Below are positions 32,226 to 44,316 of a DNA stretch of 64,000 bases, piece by piece. Source of the DNA: Lonicera japonica. Taxonomy: Eukaryota; Streptophyta; Magnoliopsida; Dipsacales; Caprifoliaceae. The position numbers and the translations under genes were made by a program. The notes under the pieces were generated by a model. That model searched no databases. It was not told where the DNA came from and saw nothing but the letters and a program-made list of their open reading frames with translations. Each line of letters opens with the position of its first letter. Position 1 is the stretch's first letter. The stretch spans positions 62,001 through 126,000 of the forward strand of contig JAKCWG010000826.1 in assembly GCA_021464415.1 (NCBI GenBank). Reading direction: 5' to 3'.

Positions 32226-34934
32226 TTATAATAATGAAGCTAGTGATGCTCCTGAATTAAATGATATTGAGTCATCTTTTGATGGGACTGTTAGTTCTAA
32301 ATCTGATTGTAATTGTAATGCTCAGACAGATTATTATAAAGCAATTCTTGAAGCCAATGGCTTAAGTATAAATGTACTTTCTAAAGAAGAACAAAATATT
32401 CTTGATAATATAGATGGTATTGATGACCCTTCTATAAAAAGAAAAATGGTTGAATATTATCTTTCTACTTTTAAACAACAAGAAAATAATCCTCTTCCTT
32501 CTGAAGAACCATATTCTCTAAAAAAGGTTTTAGATGAAATGAAAGGAAGTAATATTCCTGAAAGGGAATCTTCTATACCTGATTTAAAATTTGAAATAAA
32601 TAATTTAAAAAAAGAAATTCAAGAAATAAAAATTCGTCTTGTAAATCTTGAAAATTATAATAAATCATTTCTTGCTTCAACATCTACTTCTTCAGCTCCT
32701 GAAGAAAAACAAAAACAAATTTTTTTACAACTTATAGATAAAGTAACATTTTAAAAATGGTATGTTGCAATAACAATTGTTGTTGATAAAACTTTTGTTT
32801 TAAAAGATATTGCACTTCTTGACACTGGTGCAGATATAAATTGTATAAGGGAATGATTAGTTCCTACTCATTATTTCGATAAAACTACTGAGTCTTTAAC
32901 TGCTGCTAATAAGTCTAAATTAAAAATAAAATTTAAATTGTCCAATGCTTATGTATGTAACCAAGGATTATGTGTCCCTGCTACTTTTATGCTTGTTAAA
33001 GATCTCTCTCAGAGAATTATACTCCCTTCGTCCCAAATTGCTAGTCCCTCTTTCCTTTTTTGGATGTCCCAAAATAAATGTCCACTTTCCATAAAAGGTA
33101 AATACATACCTATTTTGCCCTTTTGTACTTTCACTTTTAAAGTAAAAGTTTTGAATAAAGTAAAGGGTAAAAAGGGAAAGTCCATACAAATTAAGCCAAA
33201 AAGTGTAATGATGATGTTGGGTCCTTAATAAGTTGGGTTAACCAAAAGGGACCAGCAATTTAGGACAGAGTGAGTATTAGGTACTCCTTTTCTTAGTCTT
33301 ATAGAACCTTTTACTAAAGATGAAAAAGGCATAATTACTAAATTTGAGGATACTGATATTCTATTTGAGTTTATAACGCCTCCTCAAACTAGAGAAATAA
33401 ATTAAATAAAAGAACATTTATTTTTTAAAGAAAAACAGATAAATTATTTAAGAAAGGATGTAAAAATTTTAAATATTTTTGCTCAGTTAAATTCTTCTAT
33501 AGTTAAATCTAAAATTGAAGAAATTTCTAAAATAATTACTAATGAATTATGTAATGAACATCCTAATGCTTTTTGGGATAGGAAGCAACATATAGTCGCT
33601 TTGCCTTATGAAAAAGAGTTTTCTGAAAATAAAATTCCTACTAAAGCCTGTCCAGCACAAATGAATGCTGAATTACTTGAATATTGTAAAAATGAGATAC
33701 AATCATTGCTTGATAAAAATTTAATCCGTAAAAGTTATTCTCTTTGGAGTTGTACTGCATTTTATGTTAATAAAGCATCTAAAATAGAACGTGGGGCACC
33801 TCGTCTTATTATAAATTACAAACCTTTAAATAAAGCTCTTTAATGGATAAGATATCCCTTGCCTAATAAAAAAGATCTCTTAGCTAAAGTACAAGCTGCG
33901 AAAATATTTTTTAAATTTGATTTAAAATCTGGGTATTGGCAAATACAAATTGCTGAAAAGGATAAATATAAAATTGCTTTTACTGTTCCATTTGGACATT
34001 ATGACTGGAATGTTATGCCTTTGGATTAAAGAATGCTCCTTCTGAGTTTCAAAATATAATGAACAATATTTTTACTCCTTATACTTCTTTTACTATAGTT
34101 TATATTGATGATATCTTGGTATTCTCCCAAGTTATAGATCAACATTTTAAACATTTAAATATTCTAATAAATGTTATTAAAAAGGCAGGTTTGGTCCTTT
34201 CTGCCAAGAAGATGGTTTTATTCCAAACAAAAATTAAATTTTTAGGTCATGATATATGTCATGGTGAAATTATACCTATAAATCGTTCTGTAGATTTTGC
34301 AGATAAATTTCCTGATATAATTACGGATAAAACCCAGTTACAAAGATTTTTGGGTAGTGTAAACTATATTGCAGATTATTATAAAAATCTTGCTATAGAT
34401 TGTGCTCCTTTATATGAACGCCTACGTAAAAACCCTCCTCTTTGGGGAGATAGGCATACTAAAGCTGTTCGAATTATAAAGTCTAAAGTTAAACAGTTGC
34501 CTTGTCTGGCACTTGTTTCACCGTATAATTTTAAAATCGTCGAAACTGATGCCTCCAATATATGGTATGGAGGAATTCTAAATAAAAAATTTATAGCTGA
34601 TTCTAAAGAAATCCTTTCTAGATTTACATCTAGAAAATGGAATTCAGCTCAATTAAACTATTCTACTATAAAGAAATAAATCCTTTCTATAGTATGTTAT
34701 ATTTCTAAATTTCAAGATGACCTCTTAAATCAGGAATTTCTCTTGAGAATTGATTGTAAAGCTGCCAAAGATGTTTTGGAAAAAGATGTCAAAAACATCG
34801 CCTCTAAACAAATCTTTGCTAGATGGCAAGCTATATTATCTGTATTTGATTTTAAAATTGAGTTTATAAAAGGAGAGTCTAATTCTTTACCGGACTTTCT
34901 GACTCGTGAATTTTTGACAGGTTCTAAACAATGA
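32226..34934 (+). pseudogene. Pararetrovirus protease, reverse transcriptase and RNase H region, broken
   Basis: The region begins with acidic and coiled-coil-like sequence, then an aspartic protease motif DTGAD (32821-32835), RT with YIDD (34101-34112), and an RNase H region with ETDAS (about 34540). It ends at a TGA (34932-34934) overlapping the next ORF's ATG. Breaks are stops near 32752, 32854, 33402, 33841 and 34677, a one-base loss near 34020, and the Stowaway insertion at 33022. The YIDD box and lack of integrase separate it from the gypsy elements. It cannot produce a working polymerase. Confidence 0.88.
33022..33274. mobile_element. Stowaway-like MITE (Tc1/mariner type)
   Basis: 253 bp, with TIRs CTCCCTTCGTCCCAAATTGC and its imperfect inverse GCAATTTAGGACAGAGTGAG. 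TA dinucleotides flank it (33020-33021 and 33275-33276). CTCCCTCCGTCC-type ends with a TA target are the Stowaway hallmark. Confidence 0.87.
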
Positions 34935-36219
34935 CATCCTCACAGCAAGGGGGAAGAGGCCGCGGTCGTGGCACCTATAAACAAACGACCATCGATTTTA
35001 AACCCTCCTTTAAACAAACGAGTTTTAATCAAGGATCTTCTTCTAGAAATCCTTCTGGTTCTAAAACACCAGCTTCACAAACTGGTTCTTTTGCAAATGT
35101 GCTAAATACTCCAGCACCCCCTCCTTCTAAAAAGTCTGTTCAAGATTTTGTTATATATCTTCGAGAATCTGATAAACAGTTTTTCTCAAACCCTATACAT
35201 TTGGCTAAACAGTATTTTGAATATGACCAAGAATTCCCTATTTTAAACAAAAAGAAAAGGGAATACTATGAAGCTATTCTAATAGAGACCGAATTACTCA
35301 TGTTAATGAAAACCCAGGAACTTGTGGCAAGCCAGAGATCCAATTTTCTAAATGTTTTATTAATAAACCACTTGATTTTAAAGACTGGGGAGTCAACCCT
35401 AATAGTGTAAATCGTTTACCTCGGTATAAGGAGGAATATACTTATTGGGATTATATAGATGCTTGGACAAAAGCATTTTTGTACCAAAATTCGTATAATA
35501 CTCATACTTGGTGGTTTAGATTTGATGGCCTCCAAGAGCCTGGTGTAAACCTAAAGCATCTCCCTCATTAGTTCTATAATTGGTTCATAAAATTCGGACC
35601 TGAAGAAAATTATATCCATGAAAAAATCCAACCCATTTTTAAAGAGTACAAAAGCATCCATCCTAAACACTTGGATGACCAAAACCCTATCAAAAATGCC
35701 ATTTTATTACGTTTTCTTGGCCATTATTCTATTCCCTGGATTTTCCAATGGTCATATACTGTTGGAACTCAAAATAACCTTTCTATACTTGCCCGTGATC
35801 TGTTTTATAAATGGTGGCCTAAATATGAGTTTAATGAACTCATTCCACAAATGAATCTTGATTTAAATGCTTACAAAGAATATAATTTTTATGTCAAAAA
35901 AGAAGAAGAAACAAGAAAAAATGAAGTCTTTATGAATCAAGAGTTTAAAATTCCTTCAGCTGCTGCTATAAAAAAGAAATATGCTGATGCTTCTCCTGCA
36001 GAGGTAAAAGAGAAAATGTTAAAGGCTTTTATAGCACATCTGGGATTTCTTGATGAAGATAATATGCCAGTCTCTTCTAAAGCTACTTCAAAAACACCTT
36101 CTGTAAATTTAGAAGAAAATGAAGAAAACGAAGAAAATGAAGATATGGAGAAGTATATGGGTATGTCATGGGCCGATCAGGTGGAAGTAGCCATGGCCAT
36201 GAGTATAATCAAAAAATAA
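34931..36219 (+). pseudogene. Pararetrovirus ORF2 of unknown function, frameshifted
   Basis: It starts at the ATG in an ATGA overlap with the RNase H frame's stop. The N-terminus is Gly/Arg-rich (GGRGRGRG) then Ser/Pro-rich. The frame is lost at about 35300-35410 and a stop lies near 35568, but aromatic-rich coding (many Trp/Tyr) continues to 36219. The end is acidic, with an EENEENE-type repeat. I know that some florendovirus-type genomes carry an ORF after RNase H; I cannot assign a function. Confidence 0.7.
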
Positions 36220-36744
36220 AAAGATGGAGATAAGCATAAAAGGAAAGGGACAAAACAGGTGGACCCTTAAAAGTTTTGTTGCTATCGGTAGAAGATTATT
36301 GAATTTACTGTGCATTGTAAATTATTTATGGTACTGTTTAAAACTTTAATAATTGTATCACTGTGCGGATTTAAAACATTTTGAAATTTGTCTGTATGAT
36401 AGGATTATATAGGCATGAAGGGAGTCTGTTCCCTCATATATATCTCTTTCTTTTCCCCTTCCGTTGCCTCTCTCTCTCTACTTGTAAAATCTTCTTTAAA
36501 TTAATAATATTTTAAATTTCCCTTCATCTCTTCTGCTTTTTCTTTTGTTTTATTTTATATCGCCGACTTCACATTTGGTATCAGAGGTTTGGTCTAGTGG
36601 ATCGACACTTAAGTCGCGCTGGAAATATAGCCGAGGTAAGGCTTTTGAAAGGCTTTTCTTTTCATAACTCGTTGACAGTCGAGCTAGAATTATCTTTGTT
36701 ATTAATTTTGAAGTATAGAATTTGTTAAAGAAATCTTATTAAAA
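36220..36744 (+). promoter_or_regulatory. Pararetrovirus intergenic region: TATA box and tRNA-Met primer-binding site
   Basis: A TATATAG box lies at 36406-36412. TGGTATCAGAGG at 36576-36587 matches the initiator tRNA-Met primer site used by Caulimoviridae and marks the conventional genome origin. A CT-rich leader (36445-36480) lies between them. The next coding region starts at the ATG at 36745. Confidence 0.82.
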
Positions 36745-37692
36745 ATGTTAAAACGCTCCAACTCTGTGATGACGAACCGTTTTAAATCAAAGCCTTTTAT
36801 AAAAAATCAAGAAGATATAGAATTCAAAGATACAGAAAAAATGCTTTTAAACTGGAACATCCCTAAAGTAAGTCCTGATAAAATTTATCAAACAGGTATG
36901 TTTAATTTATTTTCTTCTATGTCTATAAAAACAATTGAACAAACAATTCCAGTTGAAAGTGGTTTGGACACTAAACAATTGTTAACACAAAAAGAAATAG
37001 ATAGGTATAAGGATCGTTATAAATATTTGCATATTGGACTTGTTCAAGTCGCTTTAAAACCTCTTACTATGAAAGGTTTAAATACCTCTTTTTAATTGCT
37101 TTGCGTGACTGTCGTCACAATAAGTTTGATGATTCTCTTATAGGTATGGTTAGATCAAGTTTATGTAATGGACCTGTATACTTTGATGCACACCCGAATT
37201 TTTCTATATCATTTACTGATAGAAATATTCTAGATGTTCTAACTGTAAACCTCAAGATTCACAGTTATGATATGAAAGCTGGATCTGACCTCTAAATCTT
37301 ATTTATCGTATAATTACAGGGTTATGAACACTTTGAGTCCTCGTGCTCATTTGTATGATTGTAAAGATAAAACTATATTACTTGAAACAAACATCTTAAA
37401 TTCTGATGTTGCGATACCTCGTACTATTATGTGGAAGGATATAACTTCTCCATCTACTTGGCTGCTTGAGGCGGCTCCACCGCCTGAGCCTGTAGAAAAT
37501 AGTAGAGTTCAAAATATAGTTCAATATCAAGATGGTGATGTAATAATAACATTTGATAATAATAAAACAACAAGATTATCAACAAGCTCTAGACATTCGT
37601 TTAAAACTACTTCAGAAAAGTTTTATACTCTTGCTAATACTTTAGCAAATACTATAGCTAATTCTTTTGCTGAGTCTTCTAGGCAAAGATAA
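36745..37692 (+). pseudogene. Pararetrovirus movement-protein region (30K type), broken
   Basis: Three consecutive open pieces (36745-37095, about 37101-37295, 37324-37692) read in order after small frame breaks. The middle part, with LIGMVRSSL, PVYFDAHPNF and a following short Asp motif, resembles the conserved core of caulimovirid movement proteins, which modify plasmodesmata for cell-to-cell spread. The position right after the PBS fits. It is defunct because of stops and frameshifts. Confidence 0.75.
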
Positions 37693-39313
37693 TTTATTAC
37701 TCTTGCTTCATTAGTTGTAAACTCTGCCACTAAGGCAAATAATCTTGTTTTTGAACGAATTATAAATTCTAAACAAAATATACCTCATGGTGTCTACCAT
37801 CCTGCTACTAGTTCTGGTGAAGAACAACCTATAAAAAATGAACCAGATACTATATCAGAACTTGGTGTAAATTTGGCAGATTTAGGTATAAATACTAAAT
37901 CAATAAATGTTGTAACAATTTCTGAACCATTTGTATATGATAGAAATGAAATAAATAAAGAATTTTTTCAAGAAAAATATAGTGGATTCAGAAAATGGTT
38001 TTTTGATTATTATACAGATGGCGAACAATATAAGGTTCAAGGATTTATTTTATGCTTATATTGATAAACACGAGCAAGTTATTCCTTTTGCTTTATGGTT
38101 CTATGAACATATTATAAAAACAGAAATCGATTTCCCTGCTATAAACGTTTTAGAAACATTTTATAAAGATTGGAAAGTCGACTCCAGGGTGGTAAGAGCT
38201 ATACATCCGCCTTCAGAGCATCAAATTTTCAAATTCGGAAATGATAAATCAATAGAAGCTACAGCGTTTGCTCAACCTGGTGTTTCTACACAGGTTACTA
38301 TGGAAAGAATGAGAAACCAAAGTAATTATATAAGTGTGTTCTTACAAACAGTAGGAAGTCAACTTATAAGGATTAAACATAATATTGATGATATTCATGA
38401 TTATAAAAAAAAAAAGAGAAAGAAGTTATATCTCCTAAAGAAACAGAAGTTTCTCCCTCACTTTTAAAGCCTACAATTGAATTGTCTAAAGGGTTTTCCT
38501 TAGGTAAATCTACTTTAAGTCAAGAAATTATAAATGCTTTAAAAGATAAACTTGATTCTATGAATCTGGGTAAACAAGTTTTACCTATATCCCGTGGTTG
38601 TGATATTTCTGATGTTGATACTGAATTTGAATTTTCAAATGTTTCTAAAATACAAAATGAGTTTATGAATATTCAAGAAGTAAGCTATCCTTCTAAATCA
38701 ACAAAATAAGTCCTTATGCCTCCTAGTAAATATTATTACCCTAGGCCGACTCCTCAAGATATATTATTTGAGGAAGAAGCACATATAAATATGTCTAATT
38801 TCAGTGCTAAAATTATATATGAATGGACTATTGATGGATTGTCTGAATATACTATTTTAACTCAATTGCATAGAATGACTATGTATTCTACAGTTTGTAA
38901 AGCCACTGGTAATACAGATAAACAGATTGCTGAGTTTATAATTGCTGGTTTTGCTGGCCAACTTCGTGGCTGGTGGGATAAGGTTTTAAATGACTCTCAG
39001 CGTAATGAGATTTTAAATTCTATAAAAATTGTGCAAACTGTTATAACTACTAAAAAACCAGATGGTACTAGTGAGATTAAACAAGAACCTACTACACAAC
39101 AAAATGTTGTGTATTCCTTGTTAAATTATATTATTATAGCCTTTATTGGTGCTAATCCAAAAGTGTTTCATAAAAGTAAAGATTTACTTATAAATCTTAA
39201 ATGCCCTACTCTAACCCATTTTAGATGGTATAAAGATACTTTTATGTCTAAAGTAATGCTTAGACCTGATGCAAATGCTGATTTTTGGAAAGAAAAATTT
39301 ATAGCTGGTTTAC
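37693..39313 (+). pseudogene. Pararetrovirus region between movement protein and capsid, with second capsid copy
   Basis: The frame continues in pieces (about 37873-38064, 37982-38467, 38482-38709, 38716-39313). From 38315 on it is the second copy of 28757-29754. A TAA at 38707-38709 and a frame change in an A run near 38405 break it. Confidence 0.78.
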
Positions 39314-39424
39314 TTAGATCTGAATATACTATTTTAACTCAATTGCATAGAATGACTATGTATTCTACAGTTTGTAAAGCCGCTGGTAATACAGATAAAC
39401 AGATTGCTGAGTTTATAATTGCTG
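39314..39424 (+). repeat. Rearranged 108-bp capsid fragment at the right edge of the pararetrovirus
   Basis: The sequence from TCTGAATATACTATTTTAAC repeats 38841-38947 and then joins host sequence. It looks like a fragment added during integration or repair. Confidence 0.85.
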
Positions 39425-39693
39425 AAAAAATAAGAACATTACAATTGAAATGAAATATTATTAAATCTAAACAATTGCTCTTGCTTTAGAAAGCGGGCCT
39501 AGAGCAAAATATGATAAAAAGAAATATTGGTTTCAAAAGCCCAAACCCAATGCAAACAAAAAAAGCCCGAGAAAAATAGAAACAATTTGGAAACTAAGCT
39601 AGAGAAGATTAGTTTACAGAAATATTGCTTTAGAAAGCTTATTGAAGTTGTAAAGACATTGACCATTATCCGTGGAAACTAAATTAGCTAGAA

Positions 39694-42600
39694 TTAAAAT
39701 AATGAAAACATCTTCCCTTTTTCCTTCCGTTTCTCTTTGTTGACCTCTACGGAATTTGGCTTTATAAGCAAAGTTACTTTTATTTTGTCAACATTCTCCC
39801 CGCACGAAACACACTTCTTGTTAAGAGCACATGCTTCATGTAGGAGGGCCTCCTCGCACCCACATTTAGTCTTCATCATAATGTCTTGGACGATTAACTT
39901 CTTGAAAAAAAAATTACAAATAGCTAGTTCTTCAGGTCTTCATGTGGAACTAGAGTGCCACAAAATGTATAACATGAAAAAATTAATGAGTAAAATAATC
40001 ATATAACAAGGTGGACATAGTATTACGGAGCCAAACAAAGGTTCTTCTTAAGATTAAATCGATCATAGGTAATGACCCCTCATATTTTTATTTAATATAA
40101 GGAAAAATACTTTTCTTTATCTAAAAAAGAATATTTTTTTTCATTATTTATTTTAGGCTTAATGACATATTTGACCAACGAACTTTATCCCTTTTTTCAG
40201 TTTGGTTATTGAACTTTTTTTTTGTCTAAAAACCCATTGAACTCCCAATAATGTTTCAATTTAACCCCAGCATTTAACGCCGTTAACATAGTTAACTGAA
40301 AAATTGGGAGAAATTCGTGTAAATAAAAAATTGTTGATTTTTCCTCAAAATTGGTAGGCATGATTGCTTCTATATGTTTTTTTGAGATCGTCTAGGGTTT
40401 AAATTGAGTTTATGATTTAAATTGAGGGTTTGATTTAAGTGAGTCTAGGGTTTAAATTAAGGGTTTAAGTTGAGTCGTTCTCTCAATTTAAAATCTAAAC
40501 GATCTCAAAAAAACATATAAAAGCAATCATGTCTACCAATTTTGAGGAAAAATCAACAATTTTTTATTTACATGAATTTTCCCCAATTTTTTCGTTAACT
40601 ATGTTAACGGTGTTAAATGCTGGAGCCAAATTGAAACGTTATTGGGAGTTCAATGGGTTTTTAGACAACAAAAAAGTTCAATGAAAAAATTGAAAAAAGT
40701 GATAAAGTTCGATGGCCAAATAGGTCATTAAGCCTTTATTTTATTAAAAAAATTATATTTATATGACCATTGCTGGCTGATCCAACAGCGACGCCACACT
40801 GCGGATCCTCCAGCTGTGTCTTGATGATTTCATCAAAAATTTGCTTGTGATCTTTGTTGACCAACATCATAATGGTGATTCCTAGCGATCACCGCATAAT
40901 GAGAATGAATAAAAGAACACATAGTTGATTGTCCTTGGTAACAGTACAGGCTATAATGGATTGTACAAGGAGATTTCCAAAGAAAAGAAAGGAGGTTCTG
41001 GAGATCTTTAAGGCTAGATGTAAATCAAAACATCAGGTTTTTACACTCACATTTTGAATTAAAATATATAGCACTACTCTTTTTTATCAGCAAAAATATA
41101 TATTAAACAATAACATGAGTTTTAGTTTCGACATTCTAAAATAAAATATTGTGATTCTTAGTTTGGAAAGAATAGAGTAGAAGTTTGTCAAGAAGACTGA
41201 ATAAAACTTATGGGAAACTAAAAGTGATTTGCAAATATAACATTGACTTTTAAAATGAAAAAAACTAGTCTAGATTTTTCTGAAAATCATTGTTAATTAT
41301 GGTTTGACGAAACTTAACATAGTTAAATTAAGTCAAGCAAAGTGTCAGAAATTTGTTCTAGTTAAATGCAACAAGAAATATGGGGAAGAAATTATTATGT
41401 GATGAGAATATACGCTAAATACCATTATTATCTATTGAAACGATGGGTCTCACAATAAAGTAATTTCTTGTTGGCATGATTAACTGTTCATCTTTAGTTA
41501 TTCCTTGGATAGAGTTAACCAAAACAAAATAAATTTAGAATTACTATCAGTAATTTAATTTGGAATCAAGAACACAAAAACAATACTAAAAACAAGTATA
41601 GAGGTCGTAAACATGTAAATCATAATGAAAATATTACAATGCACGGTAAAACATCTTAAAAAAATTGAGGACTTCAAAGAAAATGACGCTTTTGATCTAG
41701 ATATTTCCAGTAAAACTTCATATATTGGTATTAGCTAGGATTTGTGACAAAATTTTAATTTCGTCCCAAATTGTATACATAACCTGATGGAATTTGGTTT
41801 GGCCAAAAATTGGTCGCTAATGTATTTGTCGCAGTGTTGATATCATGGCAAAAGTAAAAGCACGCCAAATTCAAACACTAGGTAATACCCGTGCTGAACG
41901 GCATGTCAATATAAAATTATTAACAGCTAGAAAATAGTGAGATTGAAAAGAAAAAAATATTCAATATGTAAATATCGCGTAACCCAAAATATAGATTAAG
42001 AAAACTGTATAAGTCAAATCACACTACGATAGATCGAGCTTTTTCTAAACCTAAATAAATGAGTTATCATAGATAGAGAGTAGATTGCTGGAATAAGAGA
42101 GAAAACAATTGTTGACTTATTTGATTTTATCAAGGCTTTTAAGTTATATATTATGCCTGCTAAAGTGTTAATTATTGTTAATAAGTATGCTTTATCTGCA
42201 TCTTTATTATAAGGAAACGGCACATCACATCACTAATTTATCAAATCAATGGCTCACATTTAGTTACAATAAATAAGATAAATTTGAGCTATTAAATGTG
42301 TTTTCAAAATATCAAGCTTGTGAGCAGGCATAGACAGGAATTTCGGTTAGTGCGGATTTAGTTACTAAAAAGAAAAGCTTGTTCAAAATTATATTTTAAT
42401 TTTAAAATTGATTTGCATCAAAGGCAAGGGCGGAGTATAATCTTTTTAAAATGATTAAGTTTTAGTACTTTAAAAAAAATTAAAACAGACATCATCTTAA
42501 AAAATTTTAAGTGAAATTCTAGAGTTAATATTAACTTTTTCTATTTAAATTTAGTTAAATTATCTTAAAATTTGATGAACAAAATAGGTGCGTAGGTACT

Positions 42601-43935
42601 TTAATTTTTTTATTTTTTTTTTAAATAGAAGGTCCAATTTTATTTCATTTATTACTGTAATAACGAAAACCCCTCACCCAAATGAGATTTGCATTCTGGA
42701 CGACTCTTAATGATGTCAAAACATATATTTTAACATTTTTTTGCGCTAATTAATAATGGAATATTAAATCTAATCTGCTGCAAAATTGAAATTAACGTAG
42801 AATTAATGACCATACATATACCTGCTTTTCATCATGGATCGTCGCACAATAATGATGCTAGGACATTTATATATATATATAGATGTTGGAAAATTAATAC
42901 ATTTCCCTCTAGAAGATATTAAATAAGAAAGTTTTTGTACTTGTACTTGTAGGATCCTTTGATAACCAAACGGGAATGTTATAGGGATATTAGAAATTAA
43001 TACTTTTTTTTTTTTCTCACATGGAATTAATGGTTTTTCATTGTTAGGAATAGACTCAGATAGTTGGGAGGTAATAATTATTTTAAATTTTTTAATGGTA
43101 TAACTAACTTGAGATATTGGGATATTAGAAAATAGTGTATGTGTGAGAGTTTTTTGTAAAACAATTAGAAAATAATATATTTGTAAATTAAAGGCCCAAT
43201 TTTTTACAAAGCTATGATGATACATGTGTCCCTTTTCTTTATTTAAAACTGCTCAAATGTGTGTACCGCATATTTTTTAGTAGATTAATATATATATATA
43301 TATATATATTTAATTGATATTGCTTTCTAGATATTTCAATGATTTGCACACCAACTGTTAAGAAAAAAAAAATATGATGCAAAATAAAGTATGCGTCAAA
43401 TATTTTGAATTGGAAATTTTTATGATTTTGTGTAAGATTAAGTTTACAATCTGTATATTTTAAGAGATTAGATGTATTCAGGTTATATTAACAGTGCTTT
43501 AGAGTCTTCAACGAGTTGAATATAAAAATACACATTATACAAAACAATGTTTGCATTAAATTGTTGGATTGCAAATTTTTCAGGTTTTTGCAAATTCGAT
43601 GTGCTTGGTTTTTAGCATATTTCAATGTTTTGGTGTTTATTTGAATAATTCTTCATTTCTTGGGTCGTTATCTAATTTCTATCAAAAATATTTTTGGTAG
43701 CTCGATCAATATCACAAAATGTAGCAAATCCCTCTACCGTGGACTCAAGAGTAGATATGCTAATTAGCACTTCGATGTAAGTATATCTCGTTTTTCTTTG
43801 TTTATCTATGTTTCTGCATTTCTGATAATAGACGATGTTTCTAAAGCCTCTAGCGAGAATTCAAACAATCTGCAATGATTATTTTTTTTATTTATTATTC
43901 AAATATAATTTCTAATTGTAACAATATAAAGAAAT
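39694..43935 (-). pseudogene. Dead copy of the micro-exon/RING-CH-like gene
   Basis: The last exon (39694-39949) has lost about 14 bp after VPHED, giving a frameshift and a TAG; its C4HC3 ligands are otherwise still readable (CEEA-type spacing, HEAC, CVSC). The linker exon (41423-41504) has a mutated acceptor (CAAGG instead of CAGGG). Only one truncated micro-exon remains (about 42822-42845). Exons 1 and 2 are absent: sequence homology to gene B's intron ends near 43935 and jumps to the 3' flank of gene B. It was probably truncated by unequal recombination. Confidence 0.82.
40156..40734. mobile_element. 579-bp fold-back element with 9-bp target duplication (Mutator-like, non-autonomous)
   Basis: The element starts GGCTTAATGACATATTTGAC and ends with the inverse GTCATTAAGCC. 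The two halves are inverted copies almost to the centre, leaving a short spacer about 40400-40480. TTTATTTTA lies on both sides (40147-40155 and 40735-40743). The paralogous sites at about 44772 (gene B) and 10265 (gene A) lack it, which confirms the insertion. Confidence 0.88.
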
Positions 43936-44316
43936 TATTTTTATGATTGTTCACAACACCCAATGTCTAATTGGGATCTTCTTTCAACCATATATAGCTA
44001 GCTGGCTAAATAAGTATTACCTTTTTTCCAAACCAAAAACACACCCTCACTAATAAAATCGAAACATTACAACCGAAATGAAAGATTATTATTTTCAAAC
44101 AATTGCTCTAGACCTTAGAAAGCTAGCTAGACCAATAGCGAAATATAAAAAAAAAAAAAAGGGCTTGAAAAGGCCAAACCCAGTGCAAATAAAATTTGTC
44201 TGAAGAAAAAAGAAACAATTTGAAAACTAAACTAGAGAAGCTTCGTTTACAGAAAGATTGCTTTAGAAAGCTTATTGAAGTCGCACACACATAGACCATT
44301 ATCAACAGGAACTAAA

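Larger units (their letters stand above)
28757..39424 (+). mobile_element. Endogenous caulimovirid (pararetrovirus), permuted integration longer than one genome unit
   Basis: Reading along the plus strand it contains capsid-region coding, zinc knuckle, protease, reverse transcriptase, RNase H, a downstream ORF2, an intergenic region with TATA and tRNA-Met PBS, movement-protein region, then capsid-region coding again. The first ~1 kb (28757-29754) returns at 38315-39313, as expected for a circular genome integrated with overlap. Removing the two later insertions gives a unit length of roughly 7.4 kb by coordinate subtraction, a normal size for Caulimoviridae. Gene order resembles florendovirus/petuvirus-type genomes; genus is uncertain. 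Many stops and frameshifts show it is defunct. Confidence 0.88.

Noticed and set aside
28757..39313. Reading the 1-kb repeats as LTRs of a retrotransposon
   Set aside because: The repeats are coding (capsid), the PBS and TATA lie internally at 36.4-36.6 kb, no integrase is present, and the ends lack TG/CA.
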